59,611 nt of DNA from contig CALIHP010000020.1 in NCBI GenBank assembly GCA_938020565.1, positions 1 to 59,611 on the forward strand, given 5' to 3'. The stretch is from an uncultured Anaerolineaceae bacterium. GTDB taxonomy: Bacteria; Chloroflexota; Anaerolineae; Anaerolineales; Anaerolineaceae. Below are positions 7,844-15,846 of this stretch, piece after piece. How positions within the stretch are numbered: the stretch's first letter is position 1; each line of letters begins with the position of its first letter. Position numbers and translations under genes: made by a program. Under the pieces are notes generated by a model that had not been told where the DNA came from, did not search any database, and saw only the letters and a program-made list of their open reading frames with translations.

Positions 7844-9223
7844 TTAGTAATCCGTCGATTCGTACTCGACTACCGCCGGATTCAACATGCGCGCGAGGTC
7901 CTCCAGCGTCATGACCTCTTCTGTCTGGCTCTGAGTTTCGAAATCAAGCGATTTAACCGTAACGGTTTCGGCCTGAGGATCGAGCGTCGCGTTGAAAATT
8001 TCCATTCCCATCATGACAAAGGCGACGCTGCTGTCGGCTTTGTTGATCTTGAGCGAAAACCCGCTCATCATGCCCATTTCGCCGGCGCTGATTTCAATCT
8101 CGATCATCGATTCCGCTGCGTTAAAGGTCAGATTGACGATTTCGGTATCTCCGGACGTCAGTCGGACCGTTTTCGTTTCATCCTCAAATTTGAGCGTGAT
8201 CGAATCGCCGGACGACTCAGCCCCGAGCTCCGCCGTCGCATCAGAAAGACCTTCCGCCGCGATCGTAATTTCTTTAGTCTCCGGGTAGAAATATGCCGTG
8301 AAAACTTCGACGCCGTCGGCGGTCACTCCGAACGATTTATTTTCAGGGTTTAATTCAAGCGTGTATGTCGCCGTGGAAGGAGCGTCTTTGTCGGCGAGGG
8401 TAGGCGTTTCCGGCGTTGTTAAGATTATCTGATATTTTTCGGGAACGAATTCAAGGGTGCTCGTCCTCTTATCCTCGAGCCCGGTTATCGAGATCTTGTT
8501 GGTTTCCGTGAAAGCGATTTCAAGCGCGTCGCTGAATTCGCGTTCTTCCTCGAATTTCGCGGCGATCGTCAAAGTATTGTCGCCGAAGCGGACCAGGAAG
8601 TTGTTCTCCATCATCTTTCCGTCTTCGCCGGGCGCCTCATACGTGATCAGCATCGTATCCGCTTCCGGTCCCTTCGAGAGCGATACTCGCTGCATGACTT
8701 TTCCGGTCGCGTCGGTGTATATGTATGAATTGCCTTCGGCGGTCATTGTCATGAGGCCCATGATATCAAGCGAGTTATCAGAAGCAATGGTGATATTCGA
8801 TTTCGCGAATTCGGCCTTCGATTTTTCGTCTGACGCGGTGAGCCGGAACTGTTCTTCAATATAATCTTCTCTTCCATCGTCGACAATATTTTTCTTTAAT
8901 TCGCTAAAAATAAAGTTCCTGACGTCGGAGGTCATATCGTCTTTCCAGAAATCGAAATTGTCGGCAAGATCGACGATTTTACTGAGCGACGTGTAAGCTT
9001 CGCCGGCGTCAAAATCAGAGATATAGTCCGCGATCGTTTTCAGCGCCAGACGCGCCTGATCCAGTTGAGCTTCGGTTACCGGAGCCTCCTCGAAGTCGGA
9101 TTCTTCCGGAGCCGCTTCCTCTGCCGTCGTTTCGGATTCAAACGTAATCTGCGCGAAGGCTGGAGCCGCGATTAACGAAAAACAGAACGCAAAGATCAAT
9201 AAAACGGATAAAAACTTCTTCAT
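7844..9223 (-). CDS. secreted protein with three C-terminal beta repeats, unknown function
   Basis: This is a 459-aa protein of no family I recognise. Residues 1-24 are a clear signal peptide (MKKFLSVLLIFAFCFSLIAA then PAFA). A Glu-rich acidic stretch (about 28-52) and a helical region (50-135) follow. The rest is predicted to be beta-strand rich. Three roughly 25-residue units near 298, 353 and 400 share a pattern of a short strand, a turn with G/T-x-E, then N/A-x-hydrophobic-x-P/A and a closing strand. They suggest a beta-solenoid or stacked sheet. It is exported, acidic and monocistronic, with its own promoter and a strong terminator. A cell-surface or periplasmic structural role is a guess. 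Confidence 0.75.
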   Translation of the reverse strand: MKKFLSVLLIFAFCFSLIAAPAFAQITFESETTAEEAAPEESDFEEAPVTEAQLDQARLALKTIADYISDFDAGEAYTSLSKIVDLADNFDFWKDDMTSDVRNFIFSELKKNIVDDGREDYIEEQFRLTASDEKSKAEFAKSNITIASDNSLDIMGLMTMTAEGNSYIYTDATGKVMQRVSLSKGPEADTMLITYEAPGEDGKMMENNFLVRFGDNTLTIAAKFEEEREFSDALEIAFTETNKISITGLEDKRTSTLEFVPEKYQIILTTPETPTLADKDAPSTATYTLELNPENKSFGVTADGVEVFTAYFYPETKEITIAAEGLSDATAELGAESSGDSITLKFEDETKTVRLTSGDTEIVNLTFNAAESMIEIEISAGEMGMMSGFSLKINKADSSVAFVMMGMEIFNATLDPQAETVTVKSLDFETQSQTEEVMTLEDLARMLNPAVVEYESTDY

Positions 9224-9330
9224 GATTTCCTTTCTGTAGCGTTCAGGCGCTACTGCCTTATCATCCTCACTAATCTGCCTGCTACGGATAAACGCTGCGT
9301 TCGTTTCCGAAGATCAGCTTTTCAAACTAT

Positions 9331-9359
9331 ATCATATTTTTACCCGCGGATTATTCGAA
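9331..9359 (-). promoter_or_regulatory. promoter of the secreted beta-repeat gene
   Basis: On the minus strand TTCGAA (9354-9359), a 17-bp spacer and TATGAT (9331-9336) lie about 110 bp before the ATG at 9223. That ATG has a good Shine-Dalgarno (AAGGAAATC). Confidence 0.4.
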
Positions 9360-9416
9360 ATGAATCGGATTATGTATTGCGACGAGGCGGCGCATGGGAC
9401 GGAGCCCCGCCGGGCG

Positions 9417-9923
9417 TTACATGTTTTCGATCAGATCGAAAAGCCATTCGAGGAAACCTTTTCCCCGGCGGTAAGGCGATCGCGAGGCGGATTTCAGCTG
9501 GGCGGGGCGTTCCGAAGCGTTTCGGCTGGCTGCGTTTTTTTCGCCTGACGGTCGCGGAACGGATTTCCGCGCGAAGGCCTCTAAAAAATCGCTGGCTTCG
9601 CGGTAGCGGGCGAACGCTTTTTCGAGCTTTCGGAATTGCGGCGAGTGGACGCGGCGGCGGTTGTTGACGACGCTGTACCCCAGAGCCTTATGCAGCAGCT
9701 CATGATACATCACGAATTCGAGAACGTATTCGGGCGTATCCGCGCGGTTCAGCCGCCGGTTGATTGTCAGTGTGTCGGTCGTATAGTTGTATTTCCCCAT
9801 GGTATATTTCGCGCCGCGCGCGGACCAGGACAGCTTCGGTCTGGCGATTTTTCCGCCGAAGTAGGTCTGGCTGACGCGGACGAAGATCTCGTCGAGGTCG
9901 AACGCAGGCGCCGCTTTTTTCAT
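9417..9923 (-). CDS. SprT-like zinc metallopeptidase
   Basis: This 168-aa protein contains HELLH at residues 74-78 with a downstream His at 93 (HSPQFRKLEKAF). This is the minigluzincin arrangement of SprT/YgjP-type peptidases. The family cuts protein substrates such as DNA-crosslinked proteins or acts as a housekeeping protease. The C-terminal 45 residues are Ser/Arg/Ala-rich and probably disordered. It is the last gene of a four-gene operon and its start overlaps the stop of the HEAT-WD40 gene by 4 bp. Pairing with an AAA ATPase two genes upstream suggests a chaperone-protease module, which is inference. Confidence 0.82.
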   Translation of the reverse strand: MKKAAPAFDLDEIFVRVSQTYFGGKIARPKLSWSARGAKYTMGKYNYTTDTLTINRRLNRADTPEYVLEFVMYHELLHKALGYSVVNNRRRVHSPQFRKLEKAFARYREASDFLEAFARKSVPRPSGEKNAASRNASERPAQLKSASRSPYRRGKGFLEWLFDLIENM

Positions 9924-12184
9924 CCTTTTTCCAGTCCTCCGCTGATCTGATTGTCCTCCTCTTCAGCGTCGGTTTCGTCGCCAAAGTCCAGATCGATTTC
10001 GAAACGCCGCCGCCAATCGAGCCGGGCGCGGAGCAGCTCGCGAAGCCCGCTCGGCGCGTCGGCCTCTTTGGCCTCGTCCGGATCGATCCCGTCGGCCGGA
10101 AGAAGCGTCAGCCGGAAATCGACGAGCGAAAGACGGTACAGCAATCCGTTCCTTTCGGTCAGGTAGAGCGTCTTCCCGTCTCGCGCGATCCGCAGTCCGG
10201 CGAACGCGCGCTCGGCCGCGGCGTATTTCGCCGGCACTTCGAAGCGCAGCAGCTCCAGTTCTCCGGGAAGGGAAAACGCGAACAGGGTTCCCCCGGTCGT
10301 CAGCGCGAAAACGCAGCCTGGTTCGCACGCCAGCGCTGCGCCGGCGATTCGCCCCGGCGCGTCGTCGGGAAGCGTCCGCGACAGGATCGTCTTTCCGCTG
10401 GGGACGTGGGTAACGGTTAAGCGGCGCCCGGACGCGCTCGCGAGCCAATCGCGGTCAATTTCGTCGGAAAACGCGCTGAACGGGGCGGGGAGGCGGAAGC
10501 GTCCGACCGGGCGCCTCCGGTCTATATCGATCAGGAGCGCTTCGCCGTTCTCATTCGCGATCAGCGTTCGGTTTTTTCCCGGATCGAAAGCCGCGTTCGT
10601 GATCCGCGTTCCCGGAAGGACGGTTTCACGAAAAAGCTCAACGCCGGTCGGATAGGAAAAAGCGGCGATCGCCGACGATCGGTCGATCAGGATCAGCCGC
10701 CGACCGTCGCGCTGGACCCAGATCGCGGCGATTTCGTCCTCCGCGGCGTTGAACTGCTGAAGCTGGCGTGAGGTCGCGAGGTCGAAAATACGGATTGAAC
10801 GGTCGGACCAGCCGCTGATCAGCCGTTTCCCGTCCGGACTGAAAAAAATGCGACGCGGGATCCGGTTGGGGAGACGGATCTCAAGGAGCGGCGTTTTGGA
10901 AAAATCCCGGTCCAGCGCGGAAAGGCGTCCGTTCGCGCTGACGAACGCCAGGGTTCTTCCGTCGCCGCTGAGCTGAAAATCGACCGGCGAGCCGTCGATC
11001 GCGAGCGCCGGTTCGGACGGGACCGGCGGGAACGGAAGTCTCGATTCATGGATAAAGGCGGCGATCCGGTCAAACAACGCGCGTTCTTCGCCGTCTCCCG
11101 CCTGAAACCCCTCCGCTTCCAACCGTTGGATCGCGTCCGGCAGGACCGCGAGCGGCGCGGCCTGCGCCAGCGCCCATTGTCGGGCCGGTCCGTCGGGCTG
11201 CCGCGACGCTGCCTGAAATTGCCCTGTCCAGTCGGAAAGGCTGAAAACCGGGCGCGCCTCGCCGAAACGGTCGTCCGGATGAAGCGCCGCGAGCCATTCC
11301 TCGTCGCCGCTGCGCGCCGCGGCCGCGATCAGGCGGACCTGGAGCGACGTATCCGGCCCGTCGAAGACGCGCAGCAACGCGCGGAAAGCGACGTCATTTT
11401 CTTCATAGCGCGCCCAGTTTTCGATCAGGTAGAAATAAACCGCATTGTCGGCGGGATTCGAGGGAACTGCCTCGAACTCAACACAGCGTTCGCGCACGGC
11501 GTCGTCGTCGACCGTCAGGAATAAATCCGCTAAGAGCGTTTTCCCTAAGGCGGGGCTGTTTTCGATTTGCGCGAAGAAACAGGCGCGCTCTTCACGGTTA
11601 AACGTCGGAAACGCACGGATGACTTCCCGGCGTTTGTCCGGATCGTCCGCGTCCGCGATCCAGCCGGCGATCGCCGCCCAGCCATGGAGCGAGGTTCCCG
11701 CGCGTTTCAGCAGCGCCGCCCGGACGGCGTCGTTCGCGGCTGAAAAAGCCCCGATCAGCGCATCGAGCGCCGGATCGGTTCTCAGCAGCCGCTCCCGCTC
11801 GTTCAGGAGGAGCAGCTTCGCCGTTTCCCGGCGGGGTTCGGTCGATTCGATTTTTTCCTGTTTCAGGAAGGCGAGCGCCTCGGGATTCATCTCGTCGATC
11901 GCCAGCGCGAAGAGCGCGTCGATCGCGGCCGGATTCTTCCGCAGCGCAGCTTCGTCTTCCAGCACGCGGAGCGCGCGGACGCGAACCGCTTCCGCCGGCG
12001 AACGCACTGCGGCTTCGATCAGCAGCTCCGCGGCCTCCGTGGCGCCCGCTGAAAGCGATTCGCTAAGCAGGGTCAGCGCGCCGATACCGGCGAGCCGGTA
12101 GGTCGAATCAGGCGGAAAACTGCGCGGGATTTCCGCCTCTGTCAGGATCGATCGCAGTTCCGAAAGGAGGTCAGCCCGGTTCAT
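9920..12184 (-). CDS. HEAT-repeat / WD40-like beta-propeller scaffold protein
   Basis: This 754-aa cytoplasmic protein has two parts. About residues 1-330 are alternating Ala/Leu/Glu-rich helices typical of HEAT or Armadillo repeats. About 390-715 are beta-propeller-like repeats (FFSPDGKRLISGWSDRSIRIFD, shortened here in meaning to a WD40 blade, and later DGRRLILID and DGKTLYL). It has no signal peptide or catalytic motif, so a protein-protein scaffold is the natural reading. It sits 19 bp after the Ycf35-like gene and overlaps the SprT-like peptidase gene by 4 bp. The fold assignment is by eye. The blade count and partners are unknown. Confidence 0.7.
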   Translation of the reverse strand: MNRADLLSELRSILTEAEIPRSFPPDSTYRLAGIGALTLLSESLSAGATEAAELLIEAAVRSPAEAVRVRALRVLEDEAALRKNPAAIDALFALAIDEMNPEALAFLKQEKIESTEPRRETAKLLLLNERERLLRTDPALDALIGAFSAANDAVRAALLKRAGTSLHGWAAIAGWIADADDPDKRREVIRAFPTFNREERACFFAQIENSPALGKTLLADLFLTVDDDAVRERCVEFEAVPSNPADNAVYFYLIENWARYEENDVAFRALLRVFDGPDTSLQVRLIAAAARSGDEEWLAALHPDDRFGEARPVFSLSDWTGQFQAASRQPDGPARQWALAQAAPLAVLPDAIQRLEAEGFQAGDGEERALFDRIAAFIHESRLPFPPVPSEPALAIDGSPVDFQLSGDGRTLAFVSANGRLSALDRDFSKTPLLEIRLPNRIPRRIFFSPDGKRLISGWSDRSIRIFDLATSRQLQQFNAAEDEIAAIWVQRDGRRLILIDRSSAIAAFSYPTGVELFRETVLPGTRITNAAFDPGKNRTLIANENGEALLIDIDRRRPVGRFRLPAPFSAFSDEIDRDWLASASGRRLTVTHVPSGKTILSRTLPDDAPGRIAGAALACEPGCVFALTTGGTLFAFSLPGELELLRFEVPAKYAAAERAFAGLRIARDGKTLYLTERNGLLYRLSLVDFRLTLLPADGIDPDEAKEADAPSGLRELLRARLDWRRRFEIDLDFGDETDAEEEDNQISGGLEKG

Positions 12185-12203
12185 TTTCTTCCAGCGTCCC
12201 GCC

Positions 12204-12581
12204 TCAGCTCATTCGCCGGAGGATCAGCCGGATCCGCCCGCTTTCGTCGCGCGTTTCTTCGACGAGCGAAAAGCCGTCGGCGGTCAGCGTCGACAGCGCG
12301 GTCAGGTAGGCGTACGTCCGGGTCAGCTCGGCGGTAAACGTTTTCTGATCCAGCTGGATCAGGAACCAGTCGGCAACGATCCGGTATCCGTTTTTTCCAG
12401 GGATGAATCCGATCGGCGCGGAATATGGCGGCGTTACCGTGAACTCGACGGTCCGGGCGCGGCCGTTGGCGCTGATTTTCTGATTCGCGGATGGGTTGAC
12501 CTCGTATCCAAGCGTTCGGAGCGCTTCGAGGAGCACGGCGCGGTCGCGGAACTGGGTTCGCAGGATCGACAGGTGCGACAT
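12204..12581 (-). CDS. DUF1257 / Ycf35-like protein
   Basis: This 125-aa protein begins MSHLSILRTQFRDRAVLLEA, the signature start of the DUF1257 family. The family includes the plastid and cyanobacterial Ycf35 protein of unknown function. A frame extends upstream but overlaps the AAA gene. ATG 12581 is taken because homology starts there and because it lies one base after the AAA stop, indicating translational coupling. Members are small alpha/beta proteins, often encoded beside Ycf46-type AAA ATPases, as here. Confidence 0.82.
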   Translation of the reverse strand: MSHLSILRTQFRDRAVLLEALRTLGYEVNPSANQKISANGRARTVEFTVTPPYSAPIGFIPGKNGYRIVADWFLIQLDQKTFTAELTRTYAYLTALSTLTADGFSLVEETRDESGRIRLILRRMS

Positions 12582-12582
12582 G

Positions 12583-14076
12583 CTAATGGGCCTGACTTTC
12601 CGGGGCGGAGGCGGATTGCGCCCTGCCTTCGCTGAGCCAGGAGCGCAGCCGGGCGACCGCTTCGCGCTGCGAAACCGAAAGCGGAACCTGACGCCGGAGC
12701 GCTTCGAGGATATCTTCGGTCGTAAATTCACGTTCGCCGTCGTTGAACGCGACGTACATGGCGTCGATAACCGCCTGTTCCAGTTCGGAGCCGACGTAGC
12801 CTTCCGACGCTTCGGCGAGGCGGTCCAGGTCAAAAGATTCGGGGAGACGGCGTCGTTTTTCGAGATGAACCGCGAAGATTTCGCGCCGTTCGCGGCGATT
12901 CGGTAAATCGAGGAAAAAAATTTCGTCGAACCTTCCGCGGCGGAGGAGCTCCGGCGGGAGCGCGGTAATATCGTTGGCGGTAGCGACGACGAAAACCTCG
13001 CTTTTCTTTTCCTGCATCCAGGTTAAGATCGAGGCGAAAACGCGAGCCGACGTTCCGGAATCGCTTCCGCCATGAGCCAGTGCTTTTTCCAGCTCGTCGA
13101 TCCAGAGGATACACGGCGCGATCTGCTCGGCGATTTTCAGCGCGCGGCGGACGCGGCTTTCCGATTCGCCGACGAGACTCCCGAAGAGCGCGCCGACGTC
13201 GAGGCGGATCAGCGGAGACTGCCAGGCGCGTCCGATCATTTTCGCCGTCAGCGACTTTCCGGTTCCGGGAATCCCGATCAGCGCGATCCCTTTCGGCGCG
13301 GGAAGTCCATACGCGGCGGCGTTGGCGCCGAAGGCTTTTTCACGGGAGGTCAGCCAGTCCTTCAGGACGTCGAGTCCGCCGACGGATTGTATCGTTTCGT
13401 TCGCGTCGGTATATTCGAGCGCTTCGCTTTCGAGCAGGGTTTTCTTCTTTTCTTCGGCAACCGCGGCAATATCTTCGTCGCTCAGGAACCCGGATCGGGC
13501 GATCGCTTTGGCAAACGCGCGCTGCGCCTGAGCGCTGGTCAGCCCGAGAGCGGCGCGGACGAGCCGTTCTCGCCCGGTTTCGCTGAGCCGGAGCGTCGTT
13601 CCCGGCTGGAGCCGGAGACGGTCGATTTCAGCGTTGATTTCAAACGCGTCGGGAAGCTCGAACGGAATTTCGACGGCCTCGCTGCGCAGCTCGACCGGGA
13701 GCTCGTCCTCGACCGTCGTGATCAGGATCGTTTTCCGGCTTTGCCGGAGCGTCTGGCTCAGCGTCCTGAGCCTGCGCCGGACGGTCGGGTTATCCCAGAA
13801 CGCGTTGAAATCTTTGAGGAGGAAGAGCGCGGCCCGATCGGGCGCGGCTTTATCGATCGCTTCGAGCGCGGCGAGCGGGTCGCGGCCTCCGTCCGGCGCG
13901 TTTTTTCCGCGGAGCGGCGTAAACCCGGCGCAGATATCCCAAGAGATCAGCTCCCGGCCGGTATTCGCGGCGAAGGACAGAATTTCGCCCTGGACGCGCG
14001 CTTCTTCCGGCGTCCGGATCAGGATCAGCGCAGCTTTCGCGCGGATTTGGATATCGAGTTCGGCGATAAATCTCAT
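12583..14076 (-). CDS. Ycf46-type AAA+ ATPase
   Basis: This 497-aa protein has a divergent N-terminal RecA-like half (about 1-215) that lacks a Walker A. A canonical AAA+ module follows: Walker A GIPGTGKS at 268-275, Walker B ILWIDE at 323-328, and RRGRFDE at 379-385 supplying arginine-finger-like residues. The C-terminal lid contains SEGYVGSELEQAV. This is the layout of Ycf46-like proteins of plastids and cyanobacteria, which have been linked to inorganic-carbon uptake, although the mechanism is unknown. The frame is open far upstream, but ATG 14076 fits the family start and lies 7 nt after a TATAAT, implying a leaderless message. It heads an operon with DUF1257, HEAT-WD40 and SprT-like genes. 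Confidence 0.88.
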   Translation of the reverse strand: MRFIAELDIQIRAKAALILIRTPEEARVQGEILSFAANTGRELISWDICAGFTPLRGKNAPDGGRDPLAALEAIDKAAPDRAALFLLKDFNAFWDNPTVRRRLRTLSQTLRQSRKTILITTVEDELPVELRSEAVEIPFELPDAFEINAEIDRLRLQPGTTLRLSETGRERLVRAALGLTSAQAQRAFAKAIARSGFLSDEDIAAVAEEKKKTLLESEALEYTDANETIQSVGGLDVLKDWLTSREKAFGANAAAYGLPAPKGIALIGIPGTGKSLTAKMIGRAWQSPLIRLDVGALFGSLVGESESRVRRALKIAEQIAPCILWIDELEKALAHGGSDSGTSARVFASILTWMQEKKSEVFVVATANDITALPPELLRRGRFDEIFFLDLPNRRERREIFAVHLEKRRRLPESFDLDRLAEASEGYVGSELEQAVIDAMYVAFNDGEREFTTEDILEALRRQVPLSVSQREAVARLRSWLSEGRAQSASAPESQAH

Positions 14077-14089
14077 GTCCGAAATTATA
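14077..14089 (-). promoter_or_regulatory. -10 box for a leaderless AAA ATPase transcript
   Basis: On the minus strand a perfect TATAAT (14084-14089) is followed by 7 nt and then the ATG at 14076. There is no room for a Shine-Dalgarno, so transcription would start at or next to the initiation codon. Confidence 0.6.
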
Positions 14090-14141
14090 CTGTACGCGGG
14101 CGGGGCGCGATCCTGAATCGTGGCGGGCGTGAATTTCGGCT

Positions 14142-14684
14142 TTAGCCGGCGGATAATTTCCGCTGATGCGCCTTGATTTTTTTTATCGCCCAGTCGTAAT
14201 GGCTCGACGTGGCGCTGACGAAGTAAGAGCCTAACGGACTTCCGCCGACCCATGGATAGACGCCTTTCGAAAACAGTTCCTCGTTCGAAAACTTTTCGGC
14301 CAGCGCCAGGACGTCGCGATGCGACGCGGTCAGGAGCTCCTTCGCCGTTTCGATCGGAGTGGTTTGATGGTCCCGCCAGAAAGCGACGTTCATTTCGCCG
14401 TACGTTTTCCAGTTGTACGGAAGCGGTATAAAGGGTTTCGCTTCGCCCTTTTCGTTCGACTCGACCCAATTCAGTAAAAGCCGGTGCCATTCGTACAAGT
14501 GAATCAGGACATCGCGCAGATTTTTATCCCGGCGCCAGTGCGCTTCCTTTTTCTTCGGGTCCGCGCTGAAATCGAACGGAGTTCCCAGTTCCGTTTCCGT
14601 CATGCCGTCGATCAGGCGGTTCAGCTTTTCGTATTGGCCCGCCGCGGCGGCGATTAAATCTGTCTTTGTCGCAGGTCTGCTCAT
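14142..14684 (-). CDS. ClbS/DfsB-like four-helix-bundle protein
   Basis: This 180-aa protein begins MSRPATKTDLIAAAAGQYEK and contains DVLIHLYEWHRLLLNW, FIPLPYNWKTYGEMN and SSHYDWAIKKI. These are features of the ClbS/DfsB branch of DinB-like four-helix bundles. ClbS itself is a cyclopropane hydrolase that protects against colibactin, but most members have no known substrate. No colibactin genes are near. ATG 14684 has AAGGAA about 10 nt upstream. It follows the WYL regulator gene on the same strand by 112 bp, and an inverted repeat (14785-14799) lies between them, so it is a likely target of that regulator. Confidence 0.85.
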   Translation of the reverse strand: MSRPATKTDLIAAAAGQYEKLNRLIDGMTETELGTPFDFSADPKKKEAHWRRDKNLRDVLIHLYEWHRLLLNWVESNEKGEAKPFIPLPYNWKTYGEMNVAFWRDHQTTPIETAKELLTASHRDVLALAEKFSNEELFSKGVYPWVGGSPLGSYFVSATSSHYDWAIKKIKAHQRKLSAG

Positions 14685-14784
14685 GAGGCTTCGTTCCTTC
14701 CGTTTTCCGCGCGGCGTTGGATTCGGGGTTTCGTTCCCCGCGCCGCGCGAAGCTGCTGATACGAACAGGATAGCGCATGAACGA

Positions 14785-14799
14785 TGACAGCGTATGTCA
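14785..14799. promoter_or_regulatory. candidate operator between the WYL regulator and ClbS-like genes
   Basis: TGACA-GCGTA-TGTCA is a perfect inverted repeat overlapping the last codons of the regulator gene. It lies where the -35 box of the ClbS-like gene would be (a weak minus-strand -10, TATCCT, is at 14767-14772). The same TGACA/TGTCA half-site recurs at the regulator's own promoter. Confidence 0.5.
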
Positions 14800-15693
14800 G
14801 GGTTTATTTTTGGCCATGATTTTCGCGGCTTCACGCGCTAAAACGCCGCGCAAAAAGTCGGGCCGGATCACGTCGACAGCCGCGCCGAACGAGAGAAGGT
14901 ACCCGACGAGCCAGCCGTCTACCGGCATGACTGCCGTGACGGTCAACTCGCCATCCCGCGTTTCGCGGATTTGTCCCTCTGTGAATTCGTCGTAAACGCG
15001 CCAGGCGAATTCTTTCGGGAAACGCAGCGTAATCTCCTCGCAGCTTTCAGGAACCGACGCCGTTTCCTCGGGATATTCGAGCGGCGCGAATTCCTCGTTC
15101 AGGACCTCGCAGGCGAGGATCCGGTTGATCTTGAAAAGACGGAAAGCTTCCGTCTCTGCGCAGCGGGCTTTCAGGTACCAGTCCTTCGCTTTGTAGCTGA
15201 GCTTCAGCGGGTATATTTTTCTTGTTTTCCTCTCGCCCCAGGAGCTGACGTATACGATGGACAGAGCCTTCCGTTCGAAGGCTGCTTTCCTGATCCGCTC
15301 ATATTTAACGGTATCCGACGCCTCGTTCCCCCAGCGGGAAAAATCGATCTCCATCAGGCTTTCCGCTCGCGCGTTGAACAGGGCGGAAAGCTTCATTAAT
15401 AAATCGTGATGACCGCCGCCGGTCATCTTCGACAGGCTTTCCAACGCGGTCAGAAGCGTCGTTTTTTCGTCCCCGGAAAGGAGCGCTTTTCTGAGGATAA
15501 AGCTGTCGAGGAGTTGGATCCCCCCGTTTCGGCCGGTCGTAACGTAGACGGGAATTCCCGAGCCGCTCAGCGCGTCGATATCCCGGTAAATCGTCCGGAC
15601 CGAGACATCGAGTTCTTCTGCCAGTTTCGGCGCGGTCATCCGCCCCTGCCTTAGAAGCGCGTAGATGATTCTGAAATGGCGGTTTTCTTTCAT
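14797..15693 (-). CDS. YafY-family WYL-domain transcriptional regulator
   Basis: This 298-aa protein has an N-terminal winged helix-turn-helix (about 5-60: GRMTAPKLAEELDVSVRTIYRD) and a WYL ligand-sensing domain (about 135-215, with DWYLKARC). A C-terminal WCX-like extension follows. WYL regulators respond to small ligands or nucleic acids and usually control adjacent genes. ATG 15693 has a GGAG-type Shine-Dalgarno. TGTCA/TGACA repeats at its promoter and in front of the neighbouring ClbS-like gene suggest autoregulation and control of that gene. Confidence 0.9.
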   Translation of the reverse strand: MKENRHFRIIYALLRQGRMTAPKLAEELDVSVRTIYRDIDALSGSGIPVYVTTGRNGGIQLLDSFILRKALLSGDEKTTLLTALESLSKMTGGGHHDLLMKLSALFNARAESLMEIDFSRWGNEASDTVKYERIRKAAFERKALSIVYVSSWGERKTRKIYPLKLSYKAKDWYLKARCAETEAFRLFKINRILACEVLNEEFAPLEYPEETASVPESCEEITLRFPKEFAWRVYDEFTEGQIRETRDGELTVTAVMPVDGWLVGYLLSFGAAVDVIRPDFLRGVLAREAAKIMAKNKP

Positions 15694-15707
15694 TCCCCGA
15701 TCTCCGT

Positions 15708-15752
15708 TGACGTCATGTCATTATAGCCTGAAAAGCATGACAAAAGATGACA
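15708..15752 (-). promoter_or_regulatory. WYL-regulator promoter with repeated TGTCA/TGACA half-sites
   Basis: A minus-strand TATAAT at 15720-15725 is flanked by TGACGTCA (15708-15715), TGTCAT (15716-15721) and two ATGACA copies (15737-15742 and 15747-15752). The last two are spaced 10 bp apart, one helical turn. The cluster straddles the promoter and matches the inverted repeat at 14785-14799. Confidence 0.55.
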
Positions 15753-15833
15753 GGATTTCTCCTGGCGAGCGGGACGCCGCAGGAGGGGAACGTTCGTCCG
15801 CTCAGTTGGGGCGGATATCGGTACGGTTCAGAG

Positions 15834-15846
15834 TATAATGAGAACG
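15834..15846 (+). promoter_or_regulatory. -10 box for a leaderless metal-ABC transcript
   Basis: TATAAT at 15834-15839 is followed by 7 nt and then ATG at 15847. An earlier ATG at 15838 lies inside the -10 box and cannot be in the message. No Shine-Dalgarno is present. Confidence 0.6.

Noticed and set aside
11445..12101. 218-codon antisense frame within the HEAT-WD40 gene
   Set aside because: Extremely Ser/Ala/Arg-rich translation typical of the opposite strand of a GC-rich helical-repeat gene; no ribosome site or family.
14142..14684. Colibactin self-protection locus
   Set aside because: The protein is ClbS-like, but no polyketide or non-ribosomal peptide genes are nearby; the family is wider than colibactin immunity.
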